A stretch of DNA of 64,000 nucleotides. It comes from Rachycentron canadum (lineage: Eukaryota; Chordata; Actinopteri; Carangiformes; Rachycentridae). The translations under genes were made by a program, and so were the position numbers. The stretch spans positions 9,348,260 through 9,412,259 of the forward strand of contig CM076669.1 in NCBI GenBank assembly GCA_038496675.1. The letters run 5' to 3'. This document shows, piece by piece, positions 14,037 to 26,375 of this stretch. Below the pieces are notes generated by a model. It was not told where the DNA came from. It made no database searches and was given only the letters and a program-made list of their open reading frames with translations. Every line of letters starts with the position of its first letter. The first letter of the stretch is position 1.

Positions 14037-14041
<5 letters not shown>
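12947..14041. other. Intronic DNA, nothing genic
   Basis: Purine-rich at 13040-13140, with a short GT run near 13160-13178 and an A12 tract near 13800. No coding signal. Confidence 0.6.

Positions 14042-14078
<37 letters not shown>
14042..14078. repeat. (GT)n microsatellite
   Basis: About 18 uninterrupted GT units. Confidence 0.95.
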
Positions 14079-14079
<1 letters not shown>

Positions 14080-17000
14080 CAGTGCCTTGGGGAAGGCAGA
14101 CTTTGTGCGGATTACTATGATCTAAATATAAACACTGCTAATCAGGACATCAAAATATGCACAGGGATACACAGATATATACGCATTCAGACGCCCCTTT
14201 CATGTGTGCCGCACAAACACGCACGCACGCACACTCAAACCTTTCATGTGCACAAATATGCATGACCACAGTGTTGCCTTGCATCTGTCTCATTTTGTCA
14301 TTTTCATCTTTTTCATCTTTCAGGCTCAGAAAACAAGAAAAATTCCAGGGTTTCAAAACAAGCAAGGCATCCATATCCTGTGGTTCTTAATGCGATTACA
14401 AGTTCACGACTGAACACAAACTCCTAAGCTGTTCCCATTCGCACTGTAGGTGTGATCTCAGGGGAAAACAACAGAGAAAGCACTTGCTTGATTTCAGTTC
14501 TAGCATTAAAACACAAACTCCTTAACTGTGAAAGATAATCAGCAGAACCCTCCAAGCAGCTTCTACTCATATTCATGCAGACGTGTATCAGCAGAACAAC
14601 GTACACACAGTCACAGCTCGAGATACCTGAAGTACTCTGCAGAAGAGAGTTAATAATGTCACCTGCTGAGATGAGATCTCATCAGCTCTCCTAATAGGCT
14701 ACCAACACATCATTAGATTATGATGCATGTGTTTGTGTGTGTGCAGAGACGGAGGAAGAGATCAAGAGACTTCCTGCAGGAGAGAGAAAGAGCAACTTGC
14801 AGAAAAAAAAACGAGGGCGAGACAAACAAAAAGCAGGACTGCGGAGAGACAAAGCCGTATATTTTTCTCTTTTATTGAAAGCTTCCTGCATTTCGCTGTG
14901 CTGTAAGAACAGCCGGAGGCATGTGCCATGTGAGTCCAGCATCAGCCACCACAAACAAACACACACACACACAGACGCATAGGTGGAGTCAACACACGCA
15001 GCAAAACACTGCTTGTTGAGCAGCACATTTCCTTGTATTTTCTACTTCATGAATTTAGAATAGGGTTGGAGCCTCCTGGAGAAACAGGAACACACCATTT
15101 CTCAGATTTCCATGCTAGGTCTCTATGCTTGTGAGAAACCAAGCACAAAAAGATTTTAATTCCAAATTCATATACAGGGGGTTTGAAGGTTGAAATTCAA
15201 CTCTGCCACAAAACAATACTTAAAAGCGTCTTTTCTCTAGGGGTTTAACATTGAACTAACACTGGGCATGTGTACTCAGACATAAACACAGTCATCATCC
15301 TGTGTATGGGAATTAAAGTGAAATGAAATCTCCCTGGAACCAACTAGGAATACTCACAGCTGGAGACCAAATCTGACACTGCAAACTTTCTCCTTCACAA
15401 AAGCAGGAACTCCGCCCTATCTGCACCCGACCGCCTGCATTCCTCCACCTCTCCATCCCTGCTGCCATAGCAACACAGCAGTCACATCCAAAAAAGCGCA
15501 TTCAAGTAATGAATTCAACCAAACGACCAAATAAATAATTTGTAAGAAATGGATTTTTTATTTATTTATTTATTTATTTTCAAATCAATGCATGAGGAAT
15601 GCTCACCTCTTTCATTTAACTAGATAGTTTACTGGTTTTCTGTCTGTGTTTAGCTTCTTTGGTTGCCCATCTGTTCCATGAATAAAACCTGATGTTTGCC
15701 AGAAAAGAAATCTATCCACAGTTCGAGCAGTTTGAGTGAGACGACGCTGCAGTTCCAACATCCATATCACCTCTTGCGCTTGTGCATAAAATTACATAGA
15801 AAAAAGTGGGGGAAAAAAAATATATATGAATCATGTATTTCTTTAATTAAACTGCTGCATAAATTAAAATATTAACCTCAAAATCTCACATCAAAGGGTA
15901 GCAATTTTATATGCGGGAGAGAATGAGAGAAGAGCCTTAAAGAGAGAGAGAGAATTTCACACATAAATAAAGGCTGAAAAGTTCAATACAAAAAGAAATA
16001 GAAGTTTGGACAGCAGAGAAATAAGTGCACATCTTTCAACATAGAATATTCAACACCTTTATGGTCCCTGTCTCACCTTCATTTTTCATTAGTATTAGGC
16101 TGATATACAGCATACGAAATAAAAAGGTCCACCTGCAAATACAAGCTGGCCCCAAAAGTTAGATGTTTCTCACTTTTTTCTCGATGACAGCAAAGACAAC
16201 ACAAATGCAGAGGGATAGAGCAAATAGATGCATCCGCACGCACCGGTGCTTCTGCTGCTTTTGCCTCCTCTGCCAACCAACAAATGGTAAATAAGCCAGA
16301 AGTTGCTTCCACTGGCTGTTGAAATTTAACTCCCCGCTCCAGGAAGAGGCCTAAATTCTTGTTATCAAAGTCCCCATGGCAACAAGACGGCAGTCTGCTG
16401 CTGATATTGACTCCCACAATGTTGTCAATACGCAGTTTTGACAGACAGGAATATGAACACCTTCAGACCCATATGGAAGGGGTAAATTTACCTTTATGCC
16501 TTTCAAATGTAAAACTTTTTAAGCCAGCAAAGTATGTGTGTAGCCATTTTATCACACAATCAATTGTTATTATCATGCTAGTTTCACAGTAATTATTAAC
16601 AGTAATTATTTAACTTTATCCTAAGAAACTCTAATCACTGGTTCTGTTTTCTAGCACAAAATATATGCGAAAAAAAAAAATTCTTTAATTGCCTGGTACA
16701 TCACAGCCCAAACTACTGAGTAACCTACTATGGTTTGCTGTGTTTATCATTGTTGACGTGTTTGTGTTTCCCTGCTATTCGCCATTCACACCCCCTGTTC
16801 TGTCACTCCCCACTCCCTCTGCTGCACCAGCGTTAGCATCACTAAGCTAATCTAAGTCAGCGAGAGGGGAGCTTCAGGGACCTGAGTTGCTGTCTCAGCA
16901 TTAAAAAATAAATAAATAATTTAAAAGGGCACTTTGGGTTGCGCAAATGAAACCTGAGCTGTTATTGGCAGTTACATATGTCGCCTTGTTTTGTGTCATA

Positions 17001-18372
17001 AGAATCCTGGATGGCAGCTAGATTTAAGATCTCCACATTAAAATGGCTGAAAAAGAGACAGAAGAGTTGTGAGAGGGGTTTAAATGGGGTGAAATGGCGT
17101 GTCGTTCTTTAAGTACCGACTGTACATTTTAGGGTACGATGCAATATTTTCTACTGCAGAGCCAATTAAAAAACATTTTACAGCCACCTCTCAGGCCTAA
17201 AGAAGGTATGTGTGTAGCCGAAGATTTTGAGCAGAATATTGCTTTAAATTACTTTGCCATTGTTTGTTTATCATTTGTCTCCCAGGTTTGGCATTCAGCA
17301 TGGAAGCCCCAGATGTTTGGACCATCCCACCAGCTTGTAAACACAACAAGAGTGACTGAATGGACCATTTTAATTGGGATTGTGTTGCCAGGAAAGTATC
17401 TAGGTCCAAGTTTTACTTCCTGTCAGCTGTTAACAAATGCTGCAACCTGGATCCATTTAGCATGCTAATGACTGAAAAAAAGTTTGTCACATCTCCCCTT
17501 TAAACACAGTAGTTATTTTGTGTTCAGGCCAATTTAGAACGCATTTCTTGACACTAGTCCCTGACTTCCTTGATTAAATGTCCTCAACAGATATATTCTG
17601 TTACATGTGCATCTGGCATGAATGGGGCTGAAGGATGGTTTCCATATAAGGCTGAAATATTTATGTTCACCTCTACTTCACCTCTAGTTCAATCTTTAAC
17701 CATATTTAAATAGTTAAGTAAGTACAGTATATGTGAAGCTGTGACAGAGATACATTACTATGGAATCGTTTAAAGCTGATGTGACCTTTTCATGACCCAT
17801 AACGTTCAGCAATGAAATGCAGTAGGTGGGCAATGTGAGTCTGAGTGTATGTTTACACAAAGGTTGTACACGTCGGCGTGCGGACATTCTGCACAGCCTT
17901 GCAAAAAGTTAAAATCGTAGCACTCTTTTTCTCCATTGCCACCTCTCCCCCTCATCGTCTTTCTCTGATCTCTCCTCTTTCATCTCTTCCTGTCCTCCTC
18001 TTTCAGCGCTCACCTCATTCTGAGACCACTCTCACCTGAGAAAAAGACAATGTTAGTCATTCGTTCGAATTCATTAAATGACTCATCTTAAAATATCTGA
18101 CATCTTGTTGCCGTGTGAATCACAATCAGTGTCTCTGAGAAGCTCAGGTGGAAGTGGTGAGACATTGTTATATTGCACCACAAAACCTCTGGGGGAGGAG
18201 GTCAGTCTGGCTCACCCCAATCTTGGCTTCATAGCATTGACTTCCAGTTTCTCTTAGAACTGATTTTAAGATGTTAACCCATATTATCTATGGAGCCGCT
18301 TCAGGTCAGCCAGTTTGGATCTTTTAACTATTCCAGAGTCCTGCTTTAAAACTGGGGTTGATCAAACTGATG

Positions 18373-18374
<2 letters not shown>
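14079..18374. other. Intronic DNA, nothing genic
   Basis: Holds a (TTTA)n run at about 15554-15580, short A tracts and a pyrimidine-rich patch at about 17930-18020. No frame resembles a known protein and no RNA gene is recognised. Confidence 0.6.
15554..15580. repeat. (TTTA)n microsatellite
   Basis: About six TTTA units at the end of a T tract. Confidence 0.9.

Positions 18375-18417
<43 letters not shown>
18375..18417. repeat. (GT)n microsatellite
   Basis: About 21 uninterrupted GT units. Confidence 0.95.
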
Positions 18418-18418
<1 letters not shown>

Positions 18419-19070
18419 TTGGTTTATTGTGAATTTGTGCTGTTTATAGTTGTTTTCTCCTTTCATCTCATGCTGCTACTTATGTCCTGCAATCATCTCT
18501 GAAAGCTATTTCTACCTCTCTTTATATTCTATCGAATTGTGTTAGAAAAATGACAATGACTCAATGACTTTCTAAGCTATGGTCATGCTGCATGTGTGCA
18601 TGTATGTGTGTGAATGTTAAGTAAAGGGAGGCAATTGAAGCCTAGTGGGATATTGGGACCTCACAACTGATCACAAAACGCTCTTGTGTCATTTTGAAAG
18701 GCAGTGATATCCTGTTTTGTCATTTTGGTTTGACAACTTCCTGGTCTTTTTAAGCTTCCCCTTGTATCCCCCCCACAATATCTCCATTCATCTTCATTCC
18801 CCATTGCTTCATTTATCTCTTCCTCCTTCAAATTCTTTCCTCTCTTATCCGTGCCTCTCCATCTTGAGGAGGCACGTCTCTCACTCGTTCTTTTCCCTTT
18901 TGCCATGATCTTTCTCTCTCGTCACATAAAACAGTGACAGCAATCTGAGGTTGCAGTGGTGAATTTGTCTGGCATGGTCACACTTGAATCAAGTGTTAAC
19001 AGTGTTACAGTTTCAGTCTGTGTGTGTGTGTGACTTCTCATAGACGTCTGTGACTATGGATCTGATTTTA

Positions 19071-20280
19071 AAGTGTCAAGAAAAAGTAAGGAAACCTTTT
19101 GAAATGACCTGGAAACATAATTTAAACATTCATGGTATAGAAATAGTTTGTTTGGCCCGGGGCTAATGACATCAACAAAAGACAACTGGAGTCAGGAGTT
19201 ATCACACCTGAACACCTGAAGTCAATGAAACCACACTTGATGTGTGGGTTAGAGCTGCCTTGACTTGTGGGAAAAAAAAAAAAAAAAAAAAACCCTCACA
19301 CATTTTTAGTTTGCTATTTACAAAAACCATCTGCTGTTGTGAACCATGCCTTGCAAAAAGGATCTCAGAAGACTGATGATCAAGAGTTGTTGATTTGAAT
19401 AAAGCTGAAGGGGCTAAAAAGTCATCTCAAAGAGTTTAAATATTCATCAGTTCACAGTCCAACAAACAGTTTGTAAATGGAGATGATTTAGTTGTGTGGA
19501 TATTCTCCCATGAAGATGGTGTCCAGTTACGATAACTCTAAAGACAGAACGCAAAATTATTAGTAACTTAACAGAAAACCTCAGGAGTATCCGTTAAACG
19601 CTTAAAGGAATCACGGGAGCTGTTCAACTTATGCTGTTTATCTGTTCATGAGTCATGGATACGCAAACCAGAGTGCGGAGGAAGCTGCTTCTTTCCAAAA
19701 AAAAAAAACATGCCTGAAGTTTGCCAAAGAGCAACTTAAAACGCCACAATACTACTTTGAAAATATTCAGTGCACTGACAAAACTAAGGTTGTACACGCA
19801 GAAGAATGTGTAGCGTTATGTAAAGTCTAAAAAGGAAACTGCATACCAACATGAAAACTTAACCCCAAAGGTGGAGCTGAGTGGAGGGGAGCATTGTGCT
19901 TTGGGGTTTTGCTCTGCTCCCTCCCAAGTGTCTCTTACGGGATCATATGATCATATACGGGTGGTTCTCCACCTGCTGAAGCTCAGTAAAATGTGTGGGA
20001 TGCAGCAGGACAATGCACCTAAAAATCAAAGTAAAGCCACTAAAGAATAAACTCCAGTAGAGATGCTGTAAAATGACCAGACATCCAAAGAAAATTTGAT
20101 TGTTTGACCAGTCAACTTAATTTTTCCACCAACACTTTTATTTCATGGGACTACTAAATAAAGACATTGTGTTTGCCTGTTCTTGTGACTTAGATGATGA
20201 TCAGATCAGGCATTTTATGACCAATCATCACAGAAAACAACTCATTCCAAGTGATTCACACAGACTCTTTCTTGCCACTG
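19071..20280 (+). mobile_element. Decayed Tc1/mariner-family (Tc1-like) DNA transposon, both ends present
   Basis: The left end aagtgtcaagaaaaagt and the reverse complement of the right end (cagtggcaagaaagagt) are inverted copies. A TA dinucleotide precedes the left end at 19069-19070, as expected for the family's target site. Order and wording follow common teleost Tc1-like elements. After the left end comes a non-coding stretch with a 21-base A tract (19272-19292), then the transposase start, then a right subterminal segment (tgacttagatgatgatcagatcag at about 20187-20210). At about 1.21 kb it is shorter than the roughly 1.6 kb I expect for intact copies, so it carries internal deletions. 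The transposase inside is broken and is listed separately. No fresh target duplication is visible on the right, which suggests an old insertion. Confidence 0.9.
19346..20071 (+). pseudogene. Tc1-like transposase pseudogene
   Basis: The start codon at 19346 sits in the usual gaaccATGCC context of these elements, but a one-base loss shifts the frame within seven codons and a stop follows. Later blocks are recognisable in different frames. Around 19648-19830 there is an RRKLLLSK-like region, then KFAKEQL and TDKTKV. The first catalytic Asp is at 19777-19779, and a QQDNAPK block places the second at 20009-20011. The third catalytic residue, Glu, is at 20060-20062 in a VEML block, followed at once by TAA where Trp is expected. 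Only 16 codons separate the second Asp from the Glu, against 34 in active Tc1 transposases. The helix-turn-helix half is scrambled by frameshifts. This is clearly non-functional. Confidence 0.85.
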
Positions 20281-22571
20281 CCAGCTGTTAAAGTTCAACA
20301 CCATTTTTCAAAAGGCAAGTGGAAACACACTCTAAAAAAAGACATGAAGATAATGCTGAAAAATCACATAAAGCACATGATCTTCCCATCAAAGAGAGAG
20401 CAGCAGATAAATTTAGATTTGGGGATGTAAAAGAGGCATGACAAGAAGAGAAAAGTGAAATTCAGACATCTAGTCAGTTGGACAACTTGTGCAAGCAATT
20501 TCTGAGGCGCAGATCTCTTTGAAGTACCTCGCAAGTTCAAAACTGCCCAGACTTTGGCCAGACATGTATGTTTTCCTAATCATAAAATCTATTCCATACA
20601 TTGAACCTGCCCCTCCCCCTCCCTTCTGAAAGACAAAATAAAAATATGCTGCAATCCAATGCCAGTCTCCATCACTTGAATTGACAGATCAATACAAACT
20701 GATTTATGTCATGTTTGAACTGTCTGGACCTTGAGTGAAGAGAGACAAACAAAAGAGAGAGGCAGAAATAGGCAGGCAGTGCTGCACCCAAGACAAATTA
20801 AACACACTTGTATTAAAGAACTGGGAAAGATGCACATATAATGAAAAACAAAACCAGCAAACAGGGGGAAAAAAGAGAATACAAGCAGAGAGAAAGAGGG
20901 GGAAGTAAGTGAAGATGTAAGGCCATGTCTAAGCCTGCATAAATTCCCATTTCTCTTTTGAATAATAACAGTTTTATTCTGGAGTGAAAAATGGGGAAGG
21001 CTTGGGTAAGTGGTGAAACTTTTAAATCCCCGGTTCTGTGCTGGCGAAGTAGGAATAAATTACTCTGTCAGTGTCGAACTATGGAGACACAGCTAGGTTT
21101 GTTAAAGTTGGGGAAGTGTCGGAAATGCCTCCAACCCTAAGACATTGCCTATCATTTGTCAGGTTCCACTGCCAACTCTGCTGTATAATCAGGTCTGCGC
21201 CACCTCTGTCACCATCAACAGTCGTTTAGATGTAAATATGAGGGCAGGAGATCTAAGAAGCAGAGGACTTTGATAGGTGCAACTTTTTTTTTTCCCTTTC
21301 ACAACTGCGATTGCATTAAGAATTAAAGCCGTTCCAAGATAGTGCGGTATATGAAGCGGAGTTCAGACAAGTGGATTGCATCAGATGAAGAGTGTGCAGC
21401 TTTCCTTAAGGAAATTACAGGGAAGTGCAAGTCAGTGCACTTCACAACTGTCTTTCTGTGACTGTGATTCTGCGTTCAAACAGTGTACTGTAGGTCTCTC
21501 ATTCTTCTTTAATTTTCAGATTGCTCTGTATTTTTTTTTTTTTTTTATAGGCTCACAGTTGATATAAATTTACATCTTGCTGCTGCATAAATTATTCCAT
21601 CTGGGCCAAGCTTTCACATCCTTGCATCCTTCACATCCTTGAATTGCTGGAGACTTCTGAATGGAAAACTGAAGCTGAACTTTGAGGAGCAAAAGCAAAA
21701 GCAAAGTTTTCAAAGATGCAAACAAAAGCTGGAGGCCCACAGGGGAAACATACACCGTCTGCTCTTGCTCAGTGTTTTATCATACACCTCTTCCCTTTCC
21801 TCTTTGTCTTTTCTATAAAAACAGAAATGTTTTAGAGATAATAAAATAAACATCAATGGCAAAATCAAAATCCAATGTCAATTTACAAGAGTTGTGTAAA
21901 ACCCTTTAAATTTTGGGTTTGGTGATTTTGCTGAGGGTTTTTCCTTTTTCTTTTTTTTTTTTTCACGGCCTGTGTTGAAGAAGATCCACGAAATTCAGTT
22001 TGTAATTTCACATCAGTGCCAGTGTGAGAATTTGTGCCTTTAAAGTGTGGGAACAAACACAGAAAGATGACACATGCTGGGATAGTCGAGAGAGAGAACA
22101 GAGAGGCCAGGAGAGACAGAAGCAAAAGGATAGAGTGTGAACAGTGACAGACGAGGAGGAAAAGGGAATTATATGGTAAGAAGAAAAGTACGCGGGCATG
22201 TCTGGAACATTTTTACTGTGATTAAGGCAGCTTGTAGCCCAATAAGCTACTTGCATCACCCCAGGAAAAGGATAGTTAAAAGGAGAGAAAATGGCCAAGC
22301 AGTGACAGAGAAGGAGAGTGAAGAAGGAGACAAGATAACTAAGAAACAAAAAAAAAAAAAAAGAAGGGAACAGAGAGACTCAGACTGGTTTGATAGAAAT
22401 TAACAGACAAAGAGACAGATGGAGAGCACCGATTACTCTTCCTGCATCTCGGCATTCAAGCGATCCGACATGGATCGTTGTCGAAGCAACAATGCAATCG
22501 CAGTGCCGGAAGAGTTGTAATTCTCCCCCCATTCACTCCCAGCTAATCAGCCTCTGCCAGCTCAGGCTGTA
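20281..22571. other. Intronic DNA, nothing genic
   Basis: Holds A and T tracts (for example about 21531-21547 and 21951-21963) and a purine-rich patch at about 22080-22420. No protein family or RNA gene recognised. Confidence 0.6.
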
Positions 22572-22622
22572 TGTGTGTGTGTGTGTGTGTGTGTGCGCGC
22601 ACAAGTATGCGTGTGTGTGTGT
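22572..22622. repeat. (GT)n with a GCGCGC junction, then a second short (GT)n
   Basis: A GT array ends in gcgcgcac, and after about ten bases a second GT run follows. Alternating purine-pyrimidine sequence continues through most of it. Confidence 0.9.
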
Positions 22623-22814
22623 AGGTAACTGAGGAGACAAGAGAAGAAAGAGGGACGATGTGAGTGGATGTCCATGCCACACGCATGTGCAGTTATCTAA
22701 GTTTGATTTATTACTAGCAAGGCAAAGAGTAACCGAAGACACCCACAGTAAGTTCATCAGCCTGGACTCAATTGCCAGTCCTGCCAGGTGGAAGACAGCA
22801 GGACTCATTTGTCT

Positions 22815-22818
<4 letters not shown>

Positions 22819-22897
<79 letters not shown>

Positions 22898-22900
22898 CGC
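22819..22900. repeat. Long (GT)n microsatellite
   Basis: About 40 GT units with a single TTTG interruption near 22878, ending in gcgcgtg. Confidence 0.95.
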
Positions 22901-24898
22901 GTGCCTGTGCATTAGGTCCAGGAGCCATATCTCAGCAATGTTCTCCTAAACCACGGAAAGGACACCTCAAAGTCAGACAAAGTCCTCCAACTACCAATTC
23001 ATTCCAGCCATCACTTTGAGTCTCTCTGATCATTCTATACAGAAGCAACTGCAAATCAGGCAACCACTGCTTTGTGCACGACTGCAAGACTGATTTATCA
23101 CAAGACACAGTTAGTCATTCATTTGAGTTGGCATGGGTCAAACAAGATGCACCCGGACCCGAACTGGCCTCTTTCAACATGAACCAGTGCATTCAAAGAA
23201 AACACAGACCTGAATAAAGACAGTCCCAAGAGAGCCACAGGACCAGGTATACAATGACCTTAAGATAATTGGAACAAAGCAAGACGAGCGAGGTCTAGTG
23301 GTTTCAATAGAAACGCAATTTATCATGTTCCATTTGTTATAGTTCTTTTTTTCTGTCTCCATATTTTGAGCACCTGTGCACCTAAAACCAGGAAAAAGAC
23401 TTGTTTTTCTCGCTGTTGTTACTGTAACATTAAAATCCTCATTTATCACAGCTAATGTACCTAACACCGATACACTAATTTACTTCGTGAGATTAAATGA
23501 GGCATAAAGTATCTTCCCCAAATAATAATGGGCTGTGGCTTACCTGCCAGAGTGCCTTACAGGCACCTTCCTGGCTCTCCAGTTTTTGGCTGTGTGTGTC
23601 GTAGACTTTTGTTTCCTTCAATTTCAGGCAGTTTCTGGGTGAATGCTCCTGTTCAAATTTGGACTAAGGATTAGACCCTCATGAGGCACTATTGTCAAAA
23701 GCTGGTTTCTAATTTGGTTTCATTTCATTTGACATTTAGAAATGTACAAAAGGAACAACAGCGTGAGTGGCCACTGTTCCGTTACATTTTAAAAGTAATC
23801 CAACTGCCAACATGACAGTACCACACTCCCCTGTTTGGAGTGCTTTCCACGTTCGTGATTACTTTTGAATTCATGGCTTGTGTTCATCTACCTCCTCGAT
23901 CTGATGAGTAAATATAAGGAGTCTAATTTTCCCTACAGTTTTTCATCAACATACAATGTTTTGGATGTGATTGTGAGAGGCTGACAACATTAAAGTTAAA
24001 TTCTGCTTTGATCGTTGACTGTAAATCTAATTTCTTACAAAATGGCACTCCGAGCTCAAAGCCACTAAGCTACGCTAAGCCTTTTCCGAAAGTCATCCAA
24101 GTGACAGTTTGTATGATGGTGAATGCATTTTCTTTTTTCCTTTTCAGCAGATGCAATGAAAGAGGATTGCATTTAAATGAGAAAAAGCTAAGTTTCCTTT
24201 AACTGATATGATTAAAGCTTTAATTAGAGACTATTAGTATGAAACCTGCCCCTTTACATCTGTGTATTGAAGGTATATGTTTGTGTATACACTTGTTATT
24301 TCCATCACAGACCACACATTCCCTGTCATACCTTGAAGCTAAAATATATTTTTTAGTGGAATAGTACAAGTTTGGTTTACCCCTTTTTTTTTTTGTGCCA
24401 GCTCTCTATGTACATCTTTGTGGTCATGCGTGAAAAAAATTATTTACCCCTTGTCTGAATCCGAGCAAGAGGTATTCTGGGTTAGAGTTATAAGCTCCTT
24501 TTTAGAGTCAAACAAGTAGTAATTTTTTACTGTGCTCTCATTTATTTTTTACTGTGACCCCAGAGCCCTTCTGCAGACAGAGGTAAAAAATAAATAAATA
24601 AATCAAAAAATAAAATCAAAAAAATAAAACATGAGCAGAGAAAGAGAAAAAAAAAAAAAAACTGAAGTTACTGGAGCAGAACAGTGAAGAGGCTTGAAAG
24701 TGCTTTTAAGTCGTGCAGGCAGATTCCTACTCTCAGAAAACACAAACTCACATCAAAACAGCACACAGACACAAAACGCACACTATACACACAAGTCGCT
24801 TGTATACACACATAAACAAACATGCATCCATAAAAATCACAGCATAAAACACACATACACCTTTGCCGACACAGAAAAAGACACACTGCAGGACATAC
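22901..24898. other. Intronic DNA, nothing genic
   Basis: Ordinary AT-rich sequence with an (AAAT)-like A-rich stretch at about 24583-24660 and scattered CACA from 24745. No coding signal. Confidence 0.6.
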
Positions 24899-24934
24899 AT
24901 ACACACACACACACATACGCACACAAAACCAACA
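24899..24934. repeat. Short interrupted (CA)n
   Basis: CA units broken by TA and GC changes. Confidence 0.8.
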
Positions 24935-25074
24935 CACACCTGTGTGTACCAACTGGTGCAGTAATATTGCTGAAATTACTTTTGGGGCTTAGCAGCAACT
25001 GGCTGACTTTTTTTCTCTGCCCAATCTTTTGGTGGACTCGAAGAGGCCAAACAGGGACAGAGAACAGAGGGGGG

Positions 25075-25075
25075 G

Positions 25076-25106
<31 letters not shown>

Positions 25107-25130
25107 GCACACACACGCACACACACGCAC
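25075..25130. repeat. (CG)n to (CA)n compound microsatellite
   Basis: A gcgcgcgc run passes directly into a CA array with three ACGC units. This is a continuous alternating purine-pyrimidine tract of about 55 bases. Confidence 0.9.
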
Positions 25131-26336
25131 CATTTCTCTCGCTCCATCCTTATGTCTCTGCCCAGCGCCCTTTCTTGCTCCATCATAAGGGAATTTGAGA
25201 AGGTCTCACCTCTGTCAGGAAAACCAGTGGAGCTGAAGTGGACACTGTAAAGCTAATTGATATCACAGAGTCACATGCAGCACAGGGACTAGAGCACATT
25301 TCATTGTGGCCAATACCATACAAATGTATATAAGGTCTGTAATGTATTGCACTGTCCATTGCCTGCTGGTGTACACTGAATCTTAAACTTGCCGATATGA
25401 CTAATCAAACAAGACAAATTTGTGTTTCTTGCTACAGGGCCTTAAAATCTGCCATGTAACACACTGCGCATCAGCAAAACTGCTTTGTAGGAGGCAAATG
25501 TAATTATTCCTTCATTTCCTGGGCTCTGGTAATCACTGAATCATGGCTAAAAATACTGAGGTGGTTTGAAAAAGCCCAGAGTTTTCTGGGAATCAGTAGG
25601 TAATTTCGTTGGACTTTATATTGGGGCAGCTGGGGAAAATGACTAAAAATGGCCGTTACAGCTGGATGAGATGGAATTCACAGAGCTGCTCAGGTAATAA
25701 TTACCATCTCTAGACGTCCTCTGGCAATACTAATGCTAACCACAGAGAGCTGTTAACTCCTAATAGATATTGTCAATTCTACCCAGGTGAGAGATTGGAG
25801 ACATAAGGCTAACATCAGATGGATTATAATAGAATCTAGAGATTTAAAAAGATGTTAATGAGCTGTTCAAGATCATTTATATTTTAGATTAAAACTACAA
25901 AATCCATTTTTAACAAGACAATGAAAGCAAATATTGTATTAGACACGTTTCATTCCCAACAAATCTGATTTAAAGCTACATATAAGAAGAAATATAAAGG
26001 TTTAATAAATACCCAGACTCAATTTCACAAGGAAAACGAGACCACCAACCAACAGCATAAATAAGACAAGCAACTTAAGAGTGTGAGTCCTTTCATGAAG
26101 ACAACAAAGACAATTTCACCTTGAGATGAAAACCAAGGCTGGTGTAATTAGTTACAAATGGATGGGTTGATGCTTGCGCTCCCTGTGTGTGTAATCAAGG
26201 ACAAGAAACAGAGCTAAATCAACCCGAGGGACGTACACTGTCTGTTGAGTGAGTTAGAGAGTGTGTATTTGTATTTGTGTGCTTTGTGCTTCTTCTTCTT
26301 GAGCATTTATCAATGCATTTGTGGGTGTGTCTGCAT

Positions 26337-26341
<5 letters not shown>
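25131..26341. other. Intronic DNA, nothing genic
   Basis: No simple repeat, frame or RNA gene that I can support. Confidence 0.6.

Positions 26342-26371
<30 letters not shown>
26342..26371. repeat. (GT)n microsatellite
   Basis: About 15 uninterrupted GT units. Confidence 0.95.
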
Positions 26372-26375
<4 letters not shown>

